Assembly (NCBI GenBank): GCA_963781035.1
Contig: CAWAEN010000004.1
Span: forward strand, 682,001 to 746,000
Source of the DNA: SZUA-35 sp963781035
Lineage (GTDB): Bacteria; Actinomycetota; Acidimicrobiia; Acidimicrobiales; SZUA-35
Direction of reading: 5' to 3'
DNA length: 64,000 bases
Under the pieces are notes generated by a model. It was given only the letters and a program-made list of their open reading frames with translations. It was not told the origin of the DNA and did no database searches. Shown here piece after piece: positions 36,816-46,427 of this stretch; position 1 is the first letter of the stretch; each line of letters starts with the position of its first letter. The position numbers and the translations under genes were made by a program.

Positions 36816-37043
36816 TCAGTCGATCCAGATCGGATGGTGAGTTCGACAGACACCGCAGACGTAGTCGATTCGTTCGAAGGCGCCATCCCGAGCGATGCGA
36901 ACGGGCGACTGGGTACGGCCGTCGAGGCCACACTCGGGACACTCGACATCGTGCGGGTCAATCAGGTCGCGTGCGAGCTCGAGCATGATCTCGACCTCGT
37001 GGCCTGAGTCTTGCGGCAGTGCTTCAGGGTGAATCAGCGTCAC
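36816..37043 (-). CDS. Small zinc-ribbon protein, 75 aa
   Basis: MTLIHPEALPQDSGHEVEIM starts a short protein with two Cys pairs, VECPECGLD and YVCGVCRTHH, spaced like a single zinc ribbon. No catalytic domain. Function unknown; it could bind nucleic acid or a partner protein. Convergent with arsI and separated from it by 19 bases. The N-terminal ~30 residues are acidic and helical. Confidence 0.6.
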   Translation of the reverse strand: MTLIHPEALPQDSGHEVEIMLELARDLIDPHDVECPECGLDGRTQSPVRIARDGAFERIDYVCGVCRTHHPIWID

Positions 37044-37160
37044 GGTGGGCAGCCTTCGGCTCTCGGGTCCCGCTGCCTTCTGCCAGCCTCGACATTACCC
37101 CACGATGATGATGGTGGAGGCTTCTTCAACAAGCTGCAACATTCGACGATCGACTGTTCG

Positions 37161-37373
37161 TCACCTCCGACTGCGACGACGACGTTCGGCGTCGATCTGG
37201 CGTGCTGCCTTCACGACGGGTTCGAGAGGTCCGACTGCGTCGTCGAGTTCGGGGGCCAGCGCTTGGAGGATGGCACTCACGCTCGCACCCTGTTCTGCGG
37301 CGAAGTCGTGCCATTGGTCGTGGGCGTCTGCACTCAAGAACGCGTGCAGAGCCCGCCGTTCACTTGTTGTCAT
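37161..37373 (-). CDS. Small putative DNA-binding protein (RHH-like), 70 aa
   Basis: MTTSERRALHAFLSADAHDQ followed by WHDFAAEQGASVSAILQALA gives a short strand then two helices, the arrangement seen in ribbon-helix-helix proteins. It ends with a very basic tail (AERRRRSRR). No toxin partner is adjacent on the same strand, so an antitoxin role is unsupported. Recognition is by pattern only. Confidence 0.5.
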   Translation of the reverse strand: MTTSERRALHAFLSADAHDQWHDFAAEQGASVSAILQALAPELDDAVGPLEPVVKAARQIDAERRRRSRR

Positions 37374-37447
37374 CGATCCCCCTCCGGATCTGGGCCTCGC
37401 CCGCTGGGAGCGTAGTCATGTCTGGGCGGGCGGTCACGAATGGGCCG

Positions 37448-38080
37448 TCACCGACGTCTGGCTTCGGTCAGGACCGGCCACGGGACGAGACCGAGACGGG
37501 GGACGCGACGCTGGCGGATCACATCGAATCCTGCTCGGTCGAGGAGTGTTGCCAGCCGACGCGGTGGGGAGGCGTGCATGGGCTGGCCGACGAGTCGAGA
37601 GAGCACGTGTATTGCGGCCTCGCCGGCGTCGGTGGTGGTGGCGATGGAGGCGATCAGGAGTCTGCCCTCGGGGCGCATGACGATCGAGAGTTGCTCGAGC
37701 GCCGCCGCCTGGTCCGGGTACCAGTGAAACGATTCGTTGCAGGTCACGATGTCGAACGAGTCAGGCGGGAAGGGCAGGTGTTGCGCGTTTCCCTGGACGA
37801 GACCGATGCTGCCGTGCGGGGCCCGGACCCGCGCTTCGGAGAGCATGCCGGGGGAGAGATCGAGACCGGTGACGCTCGCAGTGGGGAACGCGTCGGCGAG
37901 GTCGCGGAGGATTTGGCCCGTCCCACAGCCGAGGTCGAGCACGGCCGACGGGTCGGCATCGGAGAGTCGGCGAAGGATCACCTTGTGCACGGGTCGGTAG
38001 GTCAGCGCCTGCAGCGTCTCGCTGTCGTAGGTCGTCGACCATCGGTCGAAGAACGTCGACAGTGGAGCAGTTGTCGTCAC
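37448..38080 (-). CDS. SAM-dependent methyltransferase (class I)
   Basis: From the GTG at 38080: TTTAPLSTFFDRWSTTYDSE, then motif I AVLDLGCGTGQILRDLADAF, motif II SVTGLDLSPGMLSEARVRAP, NAQHLPFPPDSFDIVTCNES and FHWYPDQAAALEQLSIVMRP. About 210 aa, of the small UbiE/CypM-like type. An ATG at 38116 would add 12 unlikely residues and leave 16 bases to the divergent zwf start. The C-terminal part (GFDVIRQRRVPRLGLVPWPV) is unbroken. Substrate unknown. Confidence 0.8.
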   Translation of the reverse strand: MTTTAPLSTFFDRWSTTYDSETLQALTYRPVHKVILRRLSDADPSAVLDLGCGTGQILRDLADAFPTASVTGLDLSPGMLSEARVRAPHGSIGLVQGNAQHLPFPPDSFDIVTCNESFHWYPDQAAALEQLSIVMRPEGRLLIASIATTTDAGEAAIHVLSRLVGQPMHASPPRRLATLLDRAGFDVIRQRRVPRLGLVPWPVLTEARRR

Positions 38081-38132
38081 GGTCGCGAGCGTGCCACACC
38101 TCGGCGGCAGATGCATGTGGAAGAGTGTCGCC

Positions 38133-39584
38133 GTGACCCCGTTGCCGACCCACACCGAGCACGACCCAGGGCCGCCCACCACGGTCGTACTCGTCGGGGC
38201 CACGGGCGATCTGTCGAAGCGGAAGCTGCTCCCCGGCCTGTTCCGCCTGCTCACGGTCGGGCTGCTTCCCCACGTCCGAATCGTCGGAACCTCCCTCGAC
38301 GACTTCACGCAGGAATCGTTCGTGGCGTTCGCCCGCGAGTCGCTCGAGAAGTTCGATGACTCCATCACCGAGGATCAGTGGGAGGACTTCGCTCGACGGC
38401 TGTACTGGGCGCCGGGGGGCACGGCCGAGTCGTTGAACGCCACGATCGTCGAAGCCGAACGAGGCCTCGACGGTCCACAGCAACGTCTCCACTACCTGTC
38501 GGTGCCGCCCCGCGGAGCGCTCGCGGTGATCCGGACGCTGGCCGAGGCCGGTCTCGTCGAGAACACCCGGGTCGTCATGGAGAAGCCCTTCGGTCTCGAT
38601 CTGGCGAGCGCTCGACAGCTGAACGAAACCGTCCACGAGGTCTTCGACGAGTCGCAGGTGTTCCGAATCGACCACTTCCTGGGCAAGGAGGCGGCGCTGA
38701 ACATCCTCGCGTTCCGATTCGCCAACGGGTCTGTTCGAGCCGATCTGGCATCGCAACATGATCGACCACGTGCAGATCGATGTGCCCGAGGAAGCTCGGT
38801 CTCGAGCAGCGAGCCGAGTTCTACGAGGCGACCGGCGCCTATCGCGACATGGTCGTGACCCATCTCTTCCAGGTGATGGCCTTCACCGCGATGGAGGCGC
38901 CGACATCACTGGCGCCGAAGGACATCACCGAGGAGAAGAACAAGGTCTTCCGGTCGATGTTGCCGATCGAGACCAGAGGACGTGGTGCGCGGACAGTACG
39001 CCGGCTACCGGGACGAGGCGGGGGTGGCTCCGGAGTCGGAGACCGAGACGTTCATCGCCTTGCGGTGTTTCATCGACAACTGGCGCTGGGCCGGGGTCCC
39101 GTTCTACCTACGGACGGGCAAGAACATGGCCGAGGGTCAGCGCATCATCTCGATCGCGTTCAAGGAGCCACCGAAATCGATGTTCCCGTGCGGATCGGGC
39201 ATCGGACAGTCGGGCCCTGACCACCTGACCTTCGATCTGGCAGACGAGTCGCGGCTGTCGTTGTCGTTCTACGGCAAGCGCCCCGGTCCAGGCTTCCGGC
39301 TCGACAAACTGTCGATGCAATTCTCGGTCGAGGGGAGCAATCGTTCAGGCGAGGTGCTGGAGGCCTACGAGCGTCTGATTCTCGACGCGGTTCGCGGGAA
39401 TCACACGCTGTTCACGACCGCCGAGGGTGTCGAACGTCTCTGGGAGCTCTCCACGGGTCTGCTGCAGCACCCGCCACCCGTACGTCCGTACGCGAAAGGG
39501 ACGTGGGGGCCGAACCAGATCCACCAGCTGATCGCCCCCAATGCGTGGCGCCTGCCGTTCGAACGGTCGTGGCGATCCAGGTGA
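38133..39584 (+). CDS. zwf: Glucose-6-phosphate 1-dehydrogenase, frameshifted
   Basis: First enzyme of the oxidative pentose-phosphate pathway, making NADPH. Starts GTG 38133; VLVGATGDLSKRKLLPGLFR is the nucleotide site, RVVMEKPFGLDLASARQLNE and the active-site RIDHFLGKEAALNILAFRFA follow. Frame shifts near 38733, 38790 and 38975 interrupt the middle (ELGLEQRAEFYEATGAYRDM, SLAPKDITEEKNKVFRSMLP). After that VPFYLRTGKNMAEGQRIISI and GTWGPNQIHQLIAPNAWRLP are intact. About 483 aa, normal. No gnd, tal or opcA next to it. Confidence 0.9.
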
Positions 39585-39684
39585 GGTGACGGGTCGGACT
39601 TGTTCGATGCTTCGGGCGGCCGAAACTCCCTCGTGATGGTCATGCACGAAACCCGGCCCGCGCCTCTCGGCGCGGAGCAACGAC

Positions 39685-41574
39685 GTGGTTGGCCCCGGCG
39701 CGCCCGCCGACGCGCTCAACGCGGTCTGGGGCCGGATCGTGCGGCGTATCGAAGCGCTCCTGACTCCGGCCGAAATCGTGACGTCGACGATGCTCGAAGA
39801 GGCGCCTGACCCCGATGCGGTCGGCCTCGCGGTCGAGAGTCTTGACGCTCTGGCCGGGTGGATCGGGGATCTCGGCATGGTTGCGGCCGCCCGCCTGGCC
39901 CGGTCCCTGAGGCGGCACCTCGGACCCAACGAGCGTCACACCGGCGCTGATGTGGCCGGAGCGGTCACTGCGGCGGGAATGATCGAAGATCTACGGTCCT
40001 CGATCGACACCACCGGTGCCGGCAGGTCATCGGCCGGTCCGGTCGGCGATGTGGTCCTGGTCGTGGGAGCGCCCAGCGCCGCGGTGGACAGCTTGATCTG
40101 GTTCGGCGCCACGAGCGGGTTCGTGGTCCACCATGCTCATCATCTCGAAGGGTGGCCGAGCGCCGCCGACTCGGTCCTGGTGGTCGACGAAAGCGAGGGC
40201 CCGACAGCGGGCCTCGTCCTCACCTGTCGTTCGGCGACGGAGCGCTACGCCGACAGTCCGGTCGTCTGCGTGACTCACCGGACCGCACCCGAGGAGCGGG
40301 CGGAGATCGCGAGATACGCAAGGAGCCTGCTCGGGGCCCTTCTCCGGCCGACCGACGTCTTCGACGAGGTGCGCCGCCATCTCCACATCAGCCGTCGGTC
40401 CGAGAGCATCGCCGTCCGGGGTGAGGGCGCCGAGAACGCGTCGGCAACGATTCGTCGGCGCGGGCTCGATGCCTGGATGTCCGTTACCGATCTGGAATTG
40501 CTCGCCGGGCTCGAAAGGGGGCGCGCATCCGGTGTCCTGCTGCTGCCCTCGGAGGACAACGGAGCGTTCGTTCGGTTGCTTCGGGCTCAACCGAGCACCC
40601 GTCGACTCGTGATCGTCGAGGTCCTGGACGACCACGACGTCGCATCGCACGCCGGCGTCGATGCGACGATCGAGACGGTCGACTCCATCGGGCTCCGGGT
40701 CGAGCAGTTGGCCGAACTCCTCCGTCAGCGCTCCGACCTCGCTGTCGATCTGGCTCCCACGGCCAGGATCGGCGGGGTGCCCTGGTCCTCGGCGACGTTC
40801 CTCGCTGAACGTCTGCTCCTCGCCGCTCACCGCGGCGACTCGGTCGCGTCGCTGTGCGTCATTCGATACGGCCCACTCGAGACGGTCGCCGAGATCGACT
40901 CGGTGCAGGAAGCGCTCATGCGCGAGTTCCGGACCGACGATGTGGTCACCAGGAGCGGCGACCGCGAGAACATCCTCGTGCTCGGCGGAGTCGACCGCGA
41001 GATCTCGCAGAGCCGGTTGCACTCGATCGTGGAGCGGTCGGGGACCGCCGGCTCACGAGTGGGAATCGCCGAGTTCCCCTATGACGCACAGAGCGTCGAC
41101 GAACTGGTCGACGCGGCCCGGCATGCGCTGGATCGAAGCGTCGACCACGGGCCACGAGTCGTGACCGCAGACTGGCATCCCGGCCGTTCGGCGCCCGCCG
41201 ACGTCATCGTCGCCGACAGCGACCCTGCCATCGCTCATGTCGTCTCCCACGCTCTCGAGCGCTCGGGATTGACCGTCGAGCACATCGCTGATGGTCAGCT
41301 CCTTCTCGAGCGACTCCGCAATCCCTCGTTGGCTTCGCCGCGGCTCCTGCTGCTCGAGTTCGATCTGCTGAGCGTCGACGGCCTCACGATCCTCCGTCGC
41401 CTCCACCGACAGGGAGCGGTTCGCCGATTCGACGTCGTCATGTTGTCGTCCCGAACCCGCGAGGCAGACATCCGCCAGGCCTATGACCTCGGTGTGATCG
41501 AGGTCATCGACAAGCCCTTTTCGCCTGGCATCGTCACAAGACGACTGCTTCGGCTGGTCGAGGTCGACGCATGA
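39685..41574 (+). CDS. Multi-domain signalling protein: HPt-like, pseudo-receiver, degenerate GGDEF, C-terminal receiver
   Basis: 629 aa, cytoplasmic. Residues ~15-105 are helical and HPt-like (SLDALAGWIGDLGMVAAARL). About 115-235 forms a receiver-like Rossmann fold without clear acidic residues (DVVLVVGAPSAAVDSLIWFG). About 370-490 has the GGDEF-domain course (ATFLAERLLLAAHRGDSVAS, FRTDDVVTRSGDRENILVLG, GIAEFPYDAQ), but the catalytic motif is SGDRE at 424-428. Residues ~505-629 are a receiver (DVIVADSDPAIAHVVSHALE) whose phosphoacceptor position aligns with Glu558 (LLLLEFDLLSVDGL); VIDKPF keeps the Lys. First gene of a coupled trio with HEAT and GT2 genes; probably a regulatory scaffold for polysaccharide synthesis. 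GTG start. Confidence 0.7.
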   Translation: MVGPGAPADALNAVWGRIVRRIEALLTPAEIVTSTMLEEAPDPDAVGLAVESLDALAGWIGDLGMVAAARLARSLRRHLGPNERHTGADVAGAVTAAGMIEDLRSSIDTTGAGRSSAGPVGDVVLVVGAPSAAVDSLIWFGATSGFVVHHAHHLEGWPSAADSVLVVDESEGPTAGLVLTCRSATERYADSPVVCVTHRTAPEERAEIARYARSLLGALLRPTDVFDEVRRHLHISRRSESIAVRGEGAENASATIRRRGLDAWMSVTDLELLAGLERGRASGVLLLPSEDNGAFVRLLRAQPSTRRLVIVEVLDDHDVASHAGVDATIETVDSIGLRVEQLAELLRQRSDLAVDLAPTARIGGVPWSSATFLAERLLLAAHRGDSVASLCVIRYGPLETVAEIDSVQEALMREFRTDDVVTRSGDRENILVLGGVDREISQSRLHSIVERSGTAGSRVGIAEFPYDAQSVDELVDAARHALDRSVDHGPRVVTADWHPGRSAPADVIVADSDPAIAHVVSHALERSGLTVEHIADGQLLLERLRNPSLASPRLLLLEFDLLSVDGLTILRRLHRQGAVRRFDVVMLSSRTREADIRQAYDLGVIEVIDKPFSPGIVTRRLLRLVEVDA

Positions 41575-42644
41575 GTGTCTTCGCTGCCATCCAGCTGCTC
41601 GTGGTGGTCGTCGCCGTGGTCTTCTGTGTCATCGGCTGGTTCACCTCGGTCATCCGTCGCGAACGCGCCGGGCAGCGAGAGGTCGCGTACGAACTGGCGG
41701 CAACGCTCGTGCTCGAAGACGGCGAGCGGGCCGAAGCTGCTGGAGTTCAGCTGGCCCGGCTGCCGACCGAGGTCCTGGCTGACGTGTTGCAGCAACTCGC
41801 AACCGACGTGAGCGGCGAGGGTCGCAGGCGCCTGCGGCTCCTGGCGAAGCAGGCCGGCCTGACCCACAAGATCATGCGCTGGAGCCGTCGGCGTCGCTGG
41901 CATCGGAGAGCTCAGGCGGCCCATCTGCTGGTCCTGCTGGACGACCATGCCGTCGAACGGACGCGGCTCCTCGCCGACCCTCACCCGTTGGTCCGGGCTC
42001 GAGCCATCGGCAGCATGAGCCCGGACGAGATCGGGCCGCACACCGACTCGCTCCTCGCGGCCTTCGACCACGCCAGCCCCGCCGTCCAGGCAGCTGCGCA
42101 GTTCGCGTTGGTTCGTGGTGGTGTCGACTGTGTGGAACCCATCGTCGAACTCCTCGAACGCCTCGAGCGGGGTTCACACGATTCGAACGCCATCGTGCTG
42201 GTGGCCGAGGTCGCCGCCCAACTGCCAGACCGTCGAATCGTTTCGGCGCTGCTGGGATTCGTCTCCCACCCCGACGCTCGGTTGCGTTTGCTCGTCGCGG
42301 CATGCCTCGGCAACGGCACCTTCGCCGATCCGGTCGAGCATCTCGCCATCCTTCTCGACGACGAAGAAGCGGCCGTGCGAGCCGAAGCGGCGCGATCTGT
42401 CGGGCGGGGTGAGGTCGTCGCCCTGGCCCACATCGTCGGTCGCCTGCTGGCCGACTCGTCGTGGCAGGTCCGGAGGAACGCCGGAACTGCGCTGATCGAG
42501 TTGGGAGCGATCGGCAAGGTCGTGTTGCGGTGTCACCTGGGGGACGAGGATGCCTTTGCCAGGGACATGGCGTTGCACGTGCTCGGTCGGGTCAGCGGGC
42601 TCAGTGACGTGCTGGGCAACGGAGATCGGTGGATTGCAGCATGA
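41571..42644 (+). CDS. Membrane-anchored HEAT-repeat protein
   Basis: 357 aa. Residues 4-26 are a single transmembrane helix (FAAIQLLVVVVAVVFCVIGW), followed by a cytoplasmic alpha-solenoid. Repeats of about 30-37 residues are visible, e.g. RRRWHRRAQAAHLLVLLDDH, HPLVRARAIGSMSPDEIGPH, SPAVQAAAQFALVRGGVDCV, DARLRLLVAACLGNGTFADP, EAAVRAEAARSVGRGEVVAL and SWQVRRNAGTALIELGAIGK. No catalytic motif. Start and stop overlap the neighbouring genes by ATGA on both sides, so stoichiometry with the signalling protein and the synthase is probably fixed. A role as adaptor between them is inferred. Confidence 0.8.
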   Translation: MSVFAAIQLLVVVVAVVFCVIGWFTSVIRRERAGQREVAYELAATLVLEDGERAEAAGVQLARLPTEVLADVLQQLATDVSGEGRRRLRLLAKQAGLTHKIMRWSRRRRWHRRAQAAHLLVLLDDHAVERTRLLADPHPLVRARAIGSMSPDEIGPHTDSLLAAFDHASPAVQAAAQFALVRGGVDCVEPIVELLERLERGSHDSNAIVLVAEVAAQLPDRRIVSALLGFVSHPDARLRLLVAACLGNGTFADPVEHLAILLDDEEAAVRAEAARSVGRGEVVALAHIVGRLLADSSWQVRRNAGTALIELGAIGKVVLRCHLGDEDAFARDMALHVLGRVSGLSDVLGNGDRWIAA

Positions 42645-44065
42645 TCAGCTGGGTGATCGACACCGCGGTGCTTTCACTGGCCGTGACGATCGCGATCACG
42701 GCGCTGCTCCAGGCGCTGCTGGTCGTGGCTGCGATCGTCGACCTCCGCAAGTCCAGAACGAGGAACCGTCACCGGTTGTGGCGGGGAACCATGAACTCAC
42801 CGCTGGCTCCGAGGGTCACCGTGTTGGTCCCGGCATTCAATGAAGAGGTCACGATTCGTGAATCGCTGGCCGGGATCCTGGCCCTCACCTATCAGAATCT
42901 CGAGGTGGTGGTCGTCGACGACGGATCGACCGACACCACGGAGCAGACGCTGATCGAGCACTTCGATCTCGTCGAGGTGCACAAGGTCTATCAGGCGACG
43001 CTGCCGACGGAGGAGATCGTGCGTCTCTACCGGTCTCGGGCCGACCCTCGCCTCCTGGTGGCAGAAAAGCGAAATGGGGGCAAGGCCGACGCGCTGAACG
43101 CGGCAATCAACCTGGCGTCCGGCTCGTTGCTCTGCGCGGTCGATGCCGACACGATCATCAATCCTGACGCGCTCCAGCGATTGGTGGTGTCCTTCGTCGA
43201 CGACCCCGAGGTGGTGGCGGCCGGCGGGTCGGTGCGCCTCACCAATGGTGGCCTGTTTCGCGGCCCCACCGGTCTGCAGCCGGGCTTCCCGAAGCAACTC
43301 TGGGCGGCGTGTCAGGTCATCGAATACACCCGGGCGTTCCTCATCGGGCGGCTGGGTTGGAACCAACTCGGCGGCAACCTCATCGTGAGTGGTGCGTTCG
43401 GGCTCTTTCGGCGTGATCGGGTGATCGATGCCGGTGGCTACCTGCACGGGAGCGTCGGTGAGGACATGGAGCTGATCGTTCGGCTTCGGCGTCATGGTCA
43501 CGAGATGGGAACGCCGGCCAAGGTGACGTTCAACGCCGACCCGATCGCGTGGACCGAGGCTCCGGAACGACTGGGCGAACTTCGTCGTCAGCGCAATCGC
43601 TGGTATCGGGGCCTGCTCGATGTCCTCAGCCGGCATCGGGTCATGATCCTGCGGCCGAAGTACGGATCAGCAGGGATGATCGCGCTGCCGTATTTCGTGG
43701 TGGTCGAGGCCCTGGCGCCGATGATCGAGGCACTCGGGCTGGTGCTGTTCGGCGGCGGACTCATCCTCGGGAAGGTCGGACAGGGCCAGCTGATCTTCGT
43801 CGGGTCTGCCTATGCCGTCGGGCTCATCGTGTCGATGGTGGTCCTGATCCTCGACGAGTTGGCGTTCGGCATGGCGAATTCGACGAGAACCAGACTGCGA
43901 ATGGTTGGTGTCGCCGTCATCGAACACATGGTGTTCCGCCCGATGACGGTGTGGTGGCGACTCGCCGGGCTCCGCCTCTACGCCCAGGGCAAGACAGACT
44001 GGGGTGTGCAGGTGCGTCGTGGGTTCGGGCCAAACACCACCGTTGACAGCCAGCTTCCGAGTTGA
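42641..44065 (+). CDS. Processive family-2 glycosyltransferase (PgaC/hyaluronan-synthase-like)
   Basis: 474 aa. One N-terminal membrane helix (AVLSLAVTIAITALLQALLV), then the GT-A domain: VTVLVPAFNEEVTIRESLAG, VVVVDDGSTDTTEQTL, the DxD-type AVDADTIINPDALQRLVVSF, acceptor-site GEDMELIVRLRRHGHEMGTP and the processivity motif QRNRWYRGL (QxxRW). Three to four C-terminal helices follow (LVLFGGGLILGKVGQGQL, AYAVGLIVSMVVLILDELAF). Such enzymes polymerise and export a beta-linked polysaccharide. Start overlaps the HEAT gene stop. Faces a glycoside hydrolase gene only 12 bases away. The sugar is not predictable. Confidence 0.9.
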   Translation: MISWVIDTAVLSLAVTIAITALLQALLVVAAIVDLRKSRTRNRHRLWRGTMNSPLAPRVTVLVPAFNEEVTIRESLAGILALTYQNLEVVVVDDGSTDTTEQTLIEHFDLVEVHKVYQATLPTEEIVRLYRSRADPRLLVAEKRNGGKADALNAAINLASGSLLCAVDADTIINPDALQRLVVSFVDDPEVVAAGGSVRLTNGGLFRGPTGLQPGFPKQLWAACQVIEYTRAFLIGRLGWNQLGGNLIVSGAFGLFRRDRVIDAGGYLHGSVGEDMELIVRLRRHGHEMGTPAKVTFNADPIAWTEAPERLGELRRQRNRWYRGLLDVLSRHRVMILRPKYGSAGMIALPYFVVVEALAPMIEALGLVLFGGGLILGKVGQGQLIFVGSAYAVGLIVSMVVLILDELAFGMANSTRTRLRMVGVAVIEHMVFRPMTVWWRLAGLRLYAQGKTDWGVQVRRGFGPNTTVDSQLPS

Positions 44066-44077
44066 GCGGATCGTCCG

Positions 44078-46354
44078 TCAGTCGCCCATGAGGCGTTGGT
44101 TCGTCGCCCCCAGGTATTCGATGCTGCCCGCCTTCGGCCGCTCGTGCCATTCGGGCATCTGCCACGGCTCCCAGGAGTAGCCCGCTGTCGGCACGAGTTC
44201 GCCGTCGAGCAGGAGGTCGATGCCGACCTTCTCGAAGGGGACGCCGCTTGTGAGTCCTTGATCGTCCACCGCGAACGCCCACAGCTGCGACGGGTCGGAC
44301 ATCCCGATGGAGAAGTGGGGGATTCGGAGTTCGACGAAGTCGCCATCCGCGTCCCACGCCGATCTGCTGTCAAACGCACCGGACTCGGGGTCGCTGGTGC
44401 CACGCCGAAGGAGGCCGGCGTTGTAGATCTCGGAATCGAACGATTCGCCGGTCGTCGGAATCACCAGCGGCCGGTTCGTGATCAGCTGATGATTGGCCCA
44501 GGAGCCAGATCCGGGCTCGACGTCGGCCGGATCGACATCGAAATACCCACGGAGCACACCGTAGGTGCGGCGGTAGACGTCGGCATGTCCGGCCACGTAC
44601 ACCTGGCCCTCGGCACCTGCCCCGACGACCACGGCGTAGTCTGATGCAGGGGAGAGCGAGGTGCCGGGAACCCCGCCGCCATCCGCGGGCAACACGTCGA
44701 ACCCGATCGTGAGCGGCCGCTCCTCGACGAGGTTCTCCTCGTCCAGGGTGATGCCCAAGTAGAGGTATCCCTCGTCCTTCAGCGCTCGGACCTCTCGGAC
44801 TGAACCGGTGCCCTCCTGGATGACCTGCGAGCCGTTCGTCGACCACTCGCTCCGGTCGCCGTCGATGACGACCTTCATCTCGACGCCCGGTTCGATGGCC
44901 AACACGCCGAAGTGGGCTTCGTTGGTCCACGTGTTCATCCACAGCTGACGGCGGTTTGTCGGCAGTTCGTAGTCGATGGTGTTCCACGTGAACTTGAACC
45001 ACTCGTCGGCCCATTGGAAGACGAAGCCGCCCGAGAATCCGAGGGCGTGAATCGTGGCCATCATCTCAGCGTTGATGAGCATCGATTCCTGCTCCGAATG
45101 GCCGCCCTGGTTCCGGCCTTGCGGGCCGTAGTGAGCGTGGGCCCACGCAGCGGGTACACCGAACTCGGTGATCATCACCGGGATCTCCGAGTGATGCTTG
45201 CGCAGCTTCGCGAGGTAGCCGGCGTAGTTGTCGAGCTCGCCACGGAAACGGCAGTCCACGACGCCTTCCTCGTAGCGCTGGAAGTCTGGGTAGTACGGGT
45301 ATGCGTGGTACGACGCGAACGTTCCCGCGGGCCACCCCGTCGGGACGACGTGGTTGCTGTCGACACCAACCAGGTCCTCGTTGGTCAGCGGCTCGTCTGG
45401 GTGCACGAGGGGGTCGGTCGTCGGCCAGTTCGCGAACGCGATCGGGACGGCGACACTGCGCTGAGCCAGCTGAGATGCAAGGTGGTCGGCGGCTCCGGCG
45501 ATCCAGATCTCCGTGGGAGTCGCATCGGCGGTCGCCTCGAAATAGTCGCCGATGAAGGGTTCTCTGCCCTCGTTCGCCTGGTCGTTGTCCAGTGTTGCCG
45601 GCGGATCCCACTCGACGCCGATGATCCATGCGTAGGTCCACGGAGACACATCGGCCGTGTAGGTGCCACCCGCATGCCCGAGCCGTTCTGGTAGGACGGC
45701 ATCACCGAAGACGACGGACACGGCGTTCGAGATCTCGTCGAAAAACTCTTGTTGCAGACCCGGAGCGAACAGATCACGTTCGGTGATGAATCGCTCCTCG
45801 GGGATCCAGGCGCCGTGGATCAGATAGAGGGGTGCGTCCGGGTGAGCGAGGTTGTAGTCGCGCAGCTCTTCATAGAACGACGGAGGCTGGATCGAGTAGA
45901 TCCGGATGGCCCGATTCCCCAGTTCGGCCATCAAGGGGAACCAGCGCCGGAAGTCCTCGCGGCGGATCGCCACCTCTCCGGGTTGGTACCCGGGAATGGT
46001 CGGCCCCAGATTCACGCCGGCCACGAATGGAGCCTCGCCCCCGGCAGTGTGCAGGAGCAGATCGGTCCCCTCGGTACTGGCCAACATCTCCAGTCCGTTC
46101 TCGGTTCGGGGTGCAGGTGCCCAGCTGCCCTCGTGGGGCGGGCGCACGACGAGCCCGGGGATGGCGCACTCTTCGGAGAGCAGCGGCGCCGCCCCCTCGT
46201 CGATCATCGGCCAGGCCTCGGCGCGATCGTCTCCATTGCCCGACCCGCATCCGGCCACGATGAGTCCGAGCGCGACGGCCACTGCCGTGGCCGAGTGGCG
46301 GGCGGGCCTCACGGCAGTGGTTCGCCGGGCGCGAGAATCAACGGTGTTGGTCAC
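44078..46354 (-). CDS. Lipoprotein glycoside hydrolase with C-terminal CBM9-like domain
   Basis: 758 aa from a GTG. Twin-basic N-terminus then a lipobox at LGLIVAGCGSGNG, so it is anchored outside the membrane. Residues ~110-470 look like a TIM barrel (FVAGVNLGPTIPGYQPGEVA, AIRIYSIQPPSFYEELRDYN, WTYAWIIGVEWDPPATLDND, ASYHAYPYYPDFQRYEEGVV) with a probable catalytic Glu in PVMITEFGVPAAWAHAHYG, as in GH2/GH5-clan enzymes. From ~490 a CBM9/DOMON-like domain begins (MKVVIDGDRSEWSTNGSQVI, YLYLGITLDEENLVEERPLT). Convergent with the GT2 gene; trimming or release of that polymer is a reasonable inference. Confidence 0.75.
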   Translation of the reverse strand: MTNTVDSRARRTTAVRPARHSATAVAVALGLIVAGCGSGNGDDRAEAWPMIDEGAAPLLSEECAIPGLVVRPPHEGSWAPAPRTENGLEMLASTEGTDLLLHTAGGEAPFVAGVNLGPTIPGYQPGEVAIRREDFRRWFPLMAELGNRAIRIYSIQPPSFYEELRDYNLAHPDAPLYLIHGAWIPEERFITERDLFAPGLQQEFFDEISNAVSVVFGDAVLPERLGHAGGTYTADVSPWTYAWIIGVEWDPPATLDNDQANEGREPFIGDYFEATADATPTEIWIAGAADHLASQLAQRSVAVPIAFANWPTTDPLVHPDEPLTNEDLVGVDSNHVVPTGWPAGTFASYHAYPYYPDFQRYEEGVVDCRFRGELDNYAGYLAKLRKHHSEIPVMITEFGVPAAWAHAHYGPQGRNQGGHSEQESMLINAEMMATIHALGFSGGFVFQWADEWFKFTWNTIDYELPTNRRQLWMNTWTNEAHFGVLAIEPGVEMKVVIDGDRSEWSTNGSQVIQEGTGSVREVRALKDEGYLYLGITLDEENLVEERPLTIGFDVLPADGGGVPGTSLSPASDYAVVVGAGAEGQVYVAGHADVYRRTYGVLRGYFDVDPADVEPGSGSWANHQLITNRPLVIPTTGESFDSEIYNAGLLRRGTSDPESGAFDSRSAWDADGDFVELRIPHFSIGMSDPSQLWAFAVDDQGLTSGVPFEKVGIDLLLDGELVPTAGYSWEPWQMPEWHERPKAGSIEYLGATNQRLMGD

Positions 46355-46427
46355 AACCCGAAGGGTCGGCTCCGTGCTCTGTCGCGTGAGCCGCTCTCGG
46401 CCAGGTGAAACCTGCCTTGGCTCGCCC

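Noticed and set aside
37161..37373. Antitoxin of a toxin-antitoxin pair
   Set aside because: No short partner gene adjoins on the same strand; the RHH-like pattern alone is not enough.
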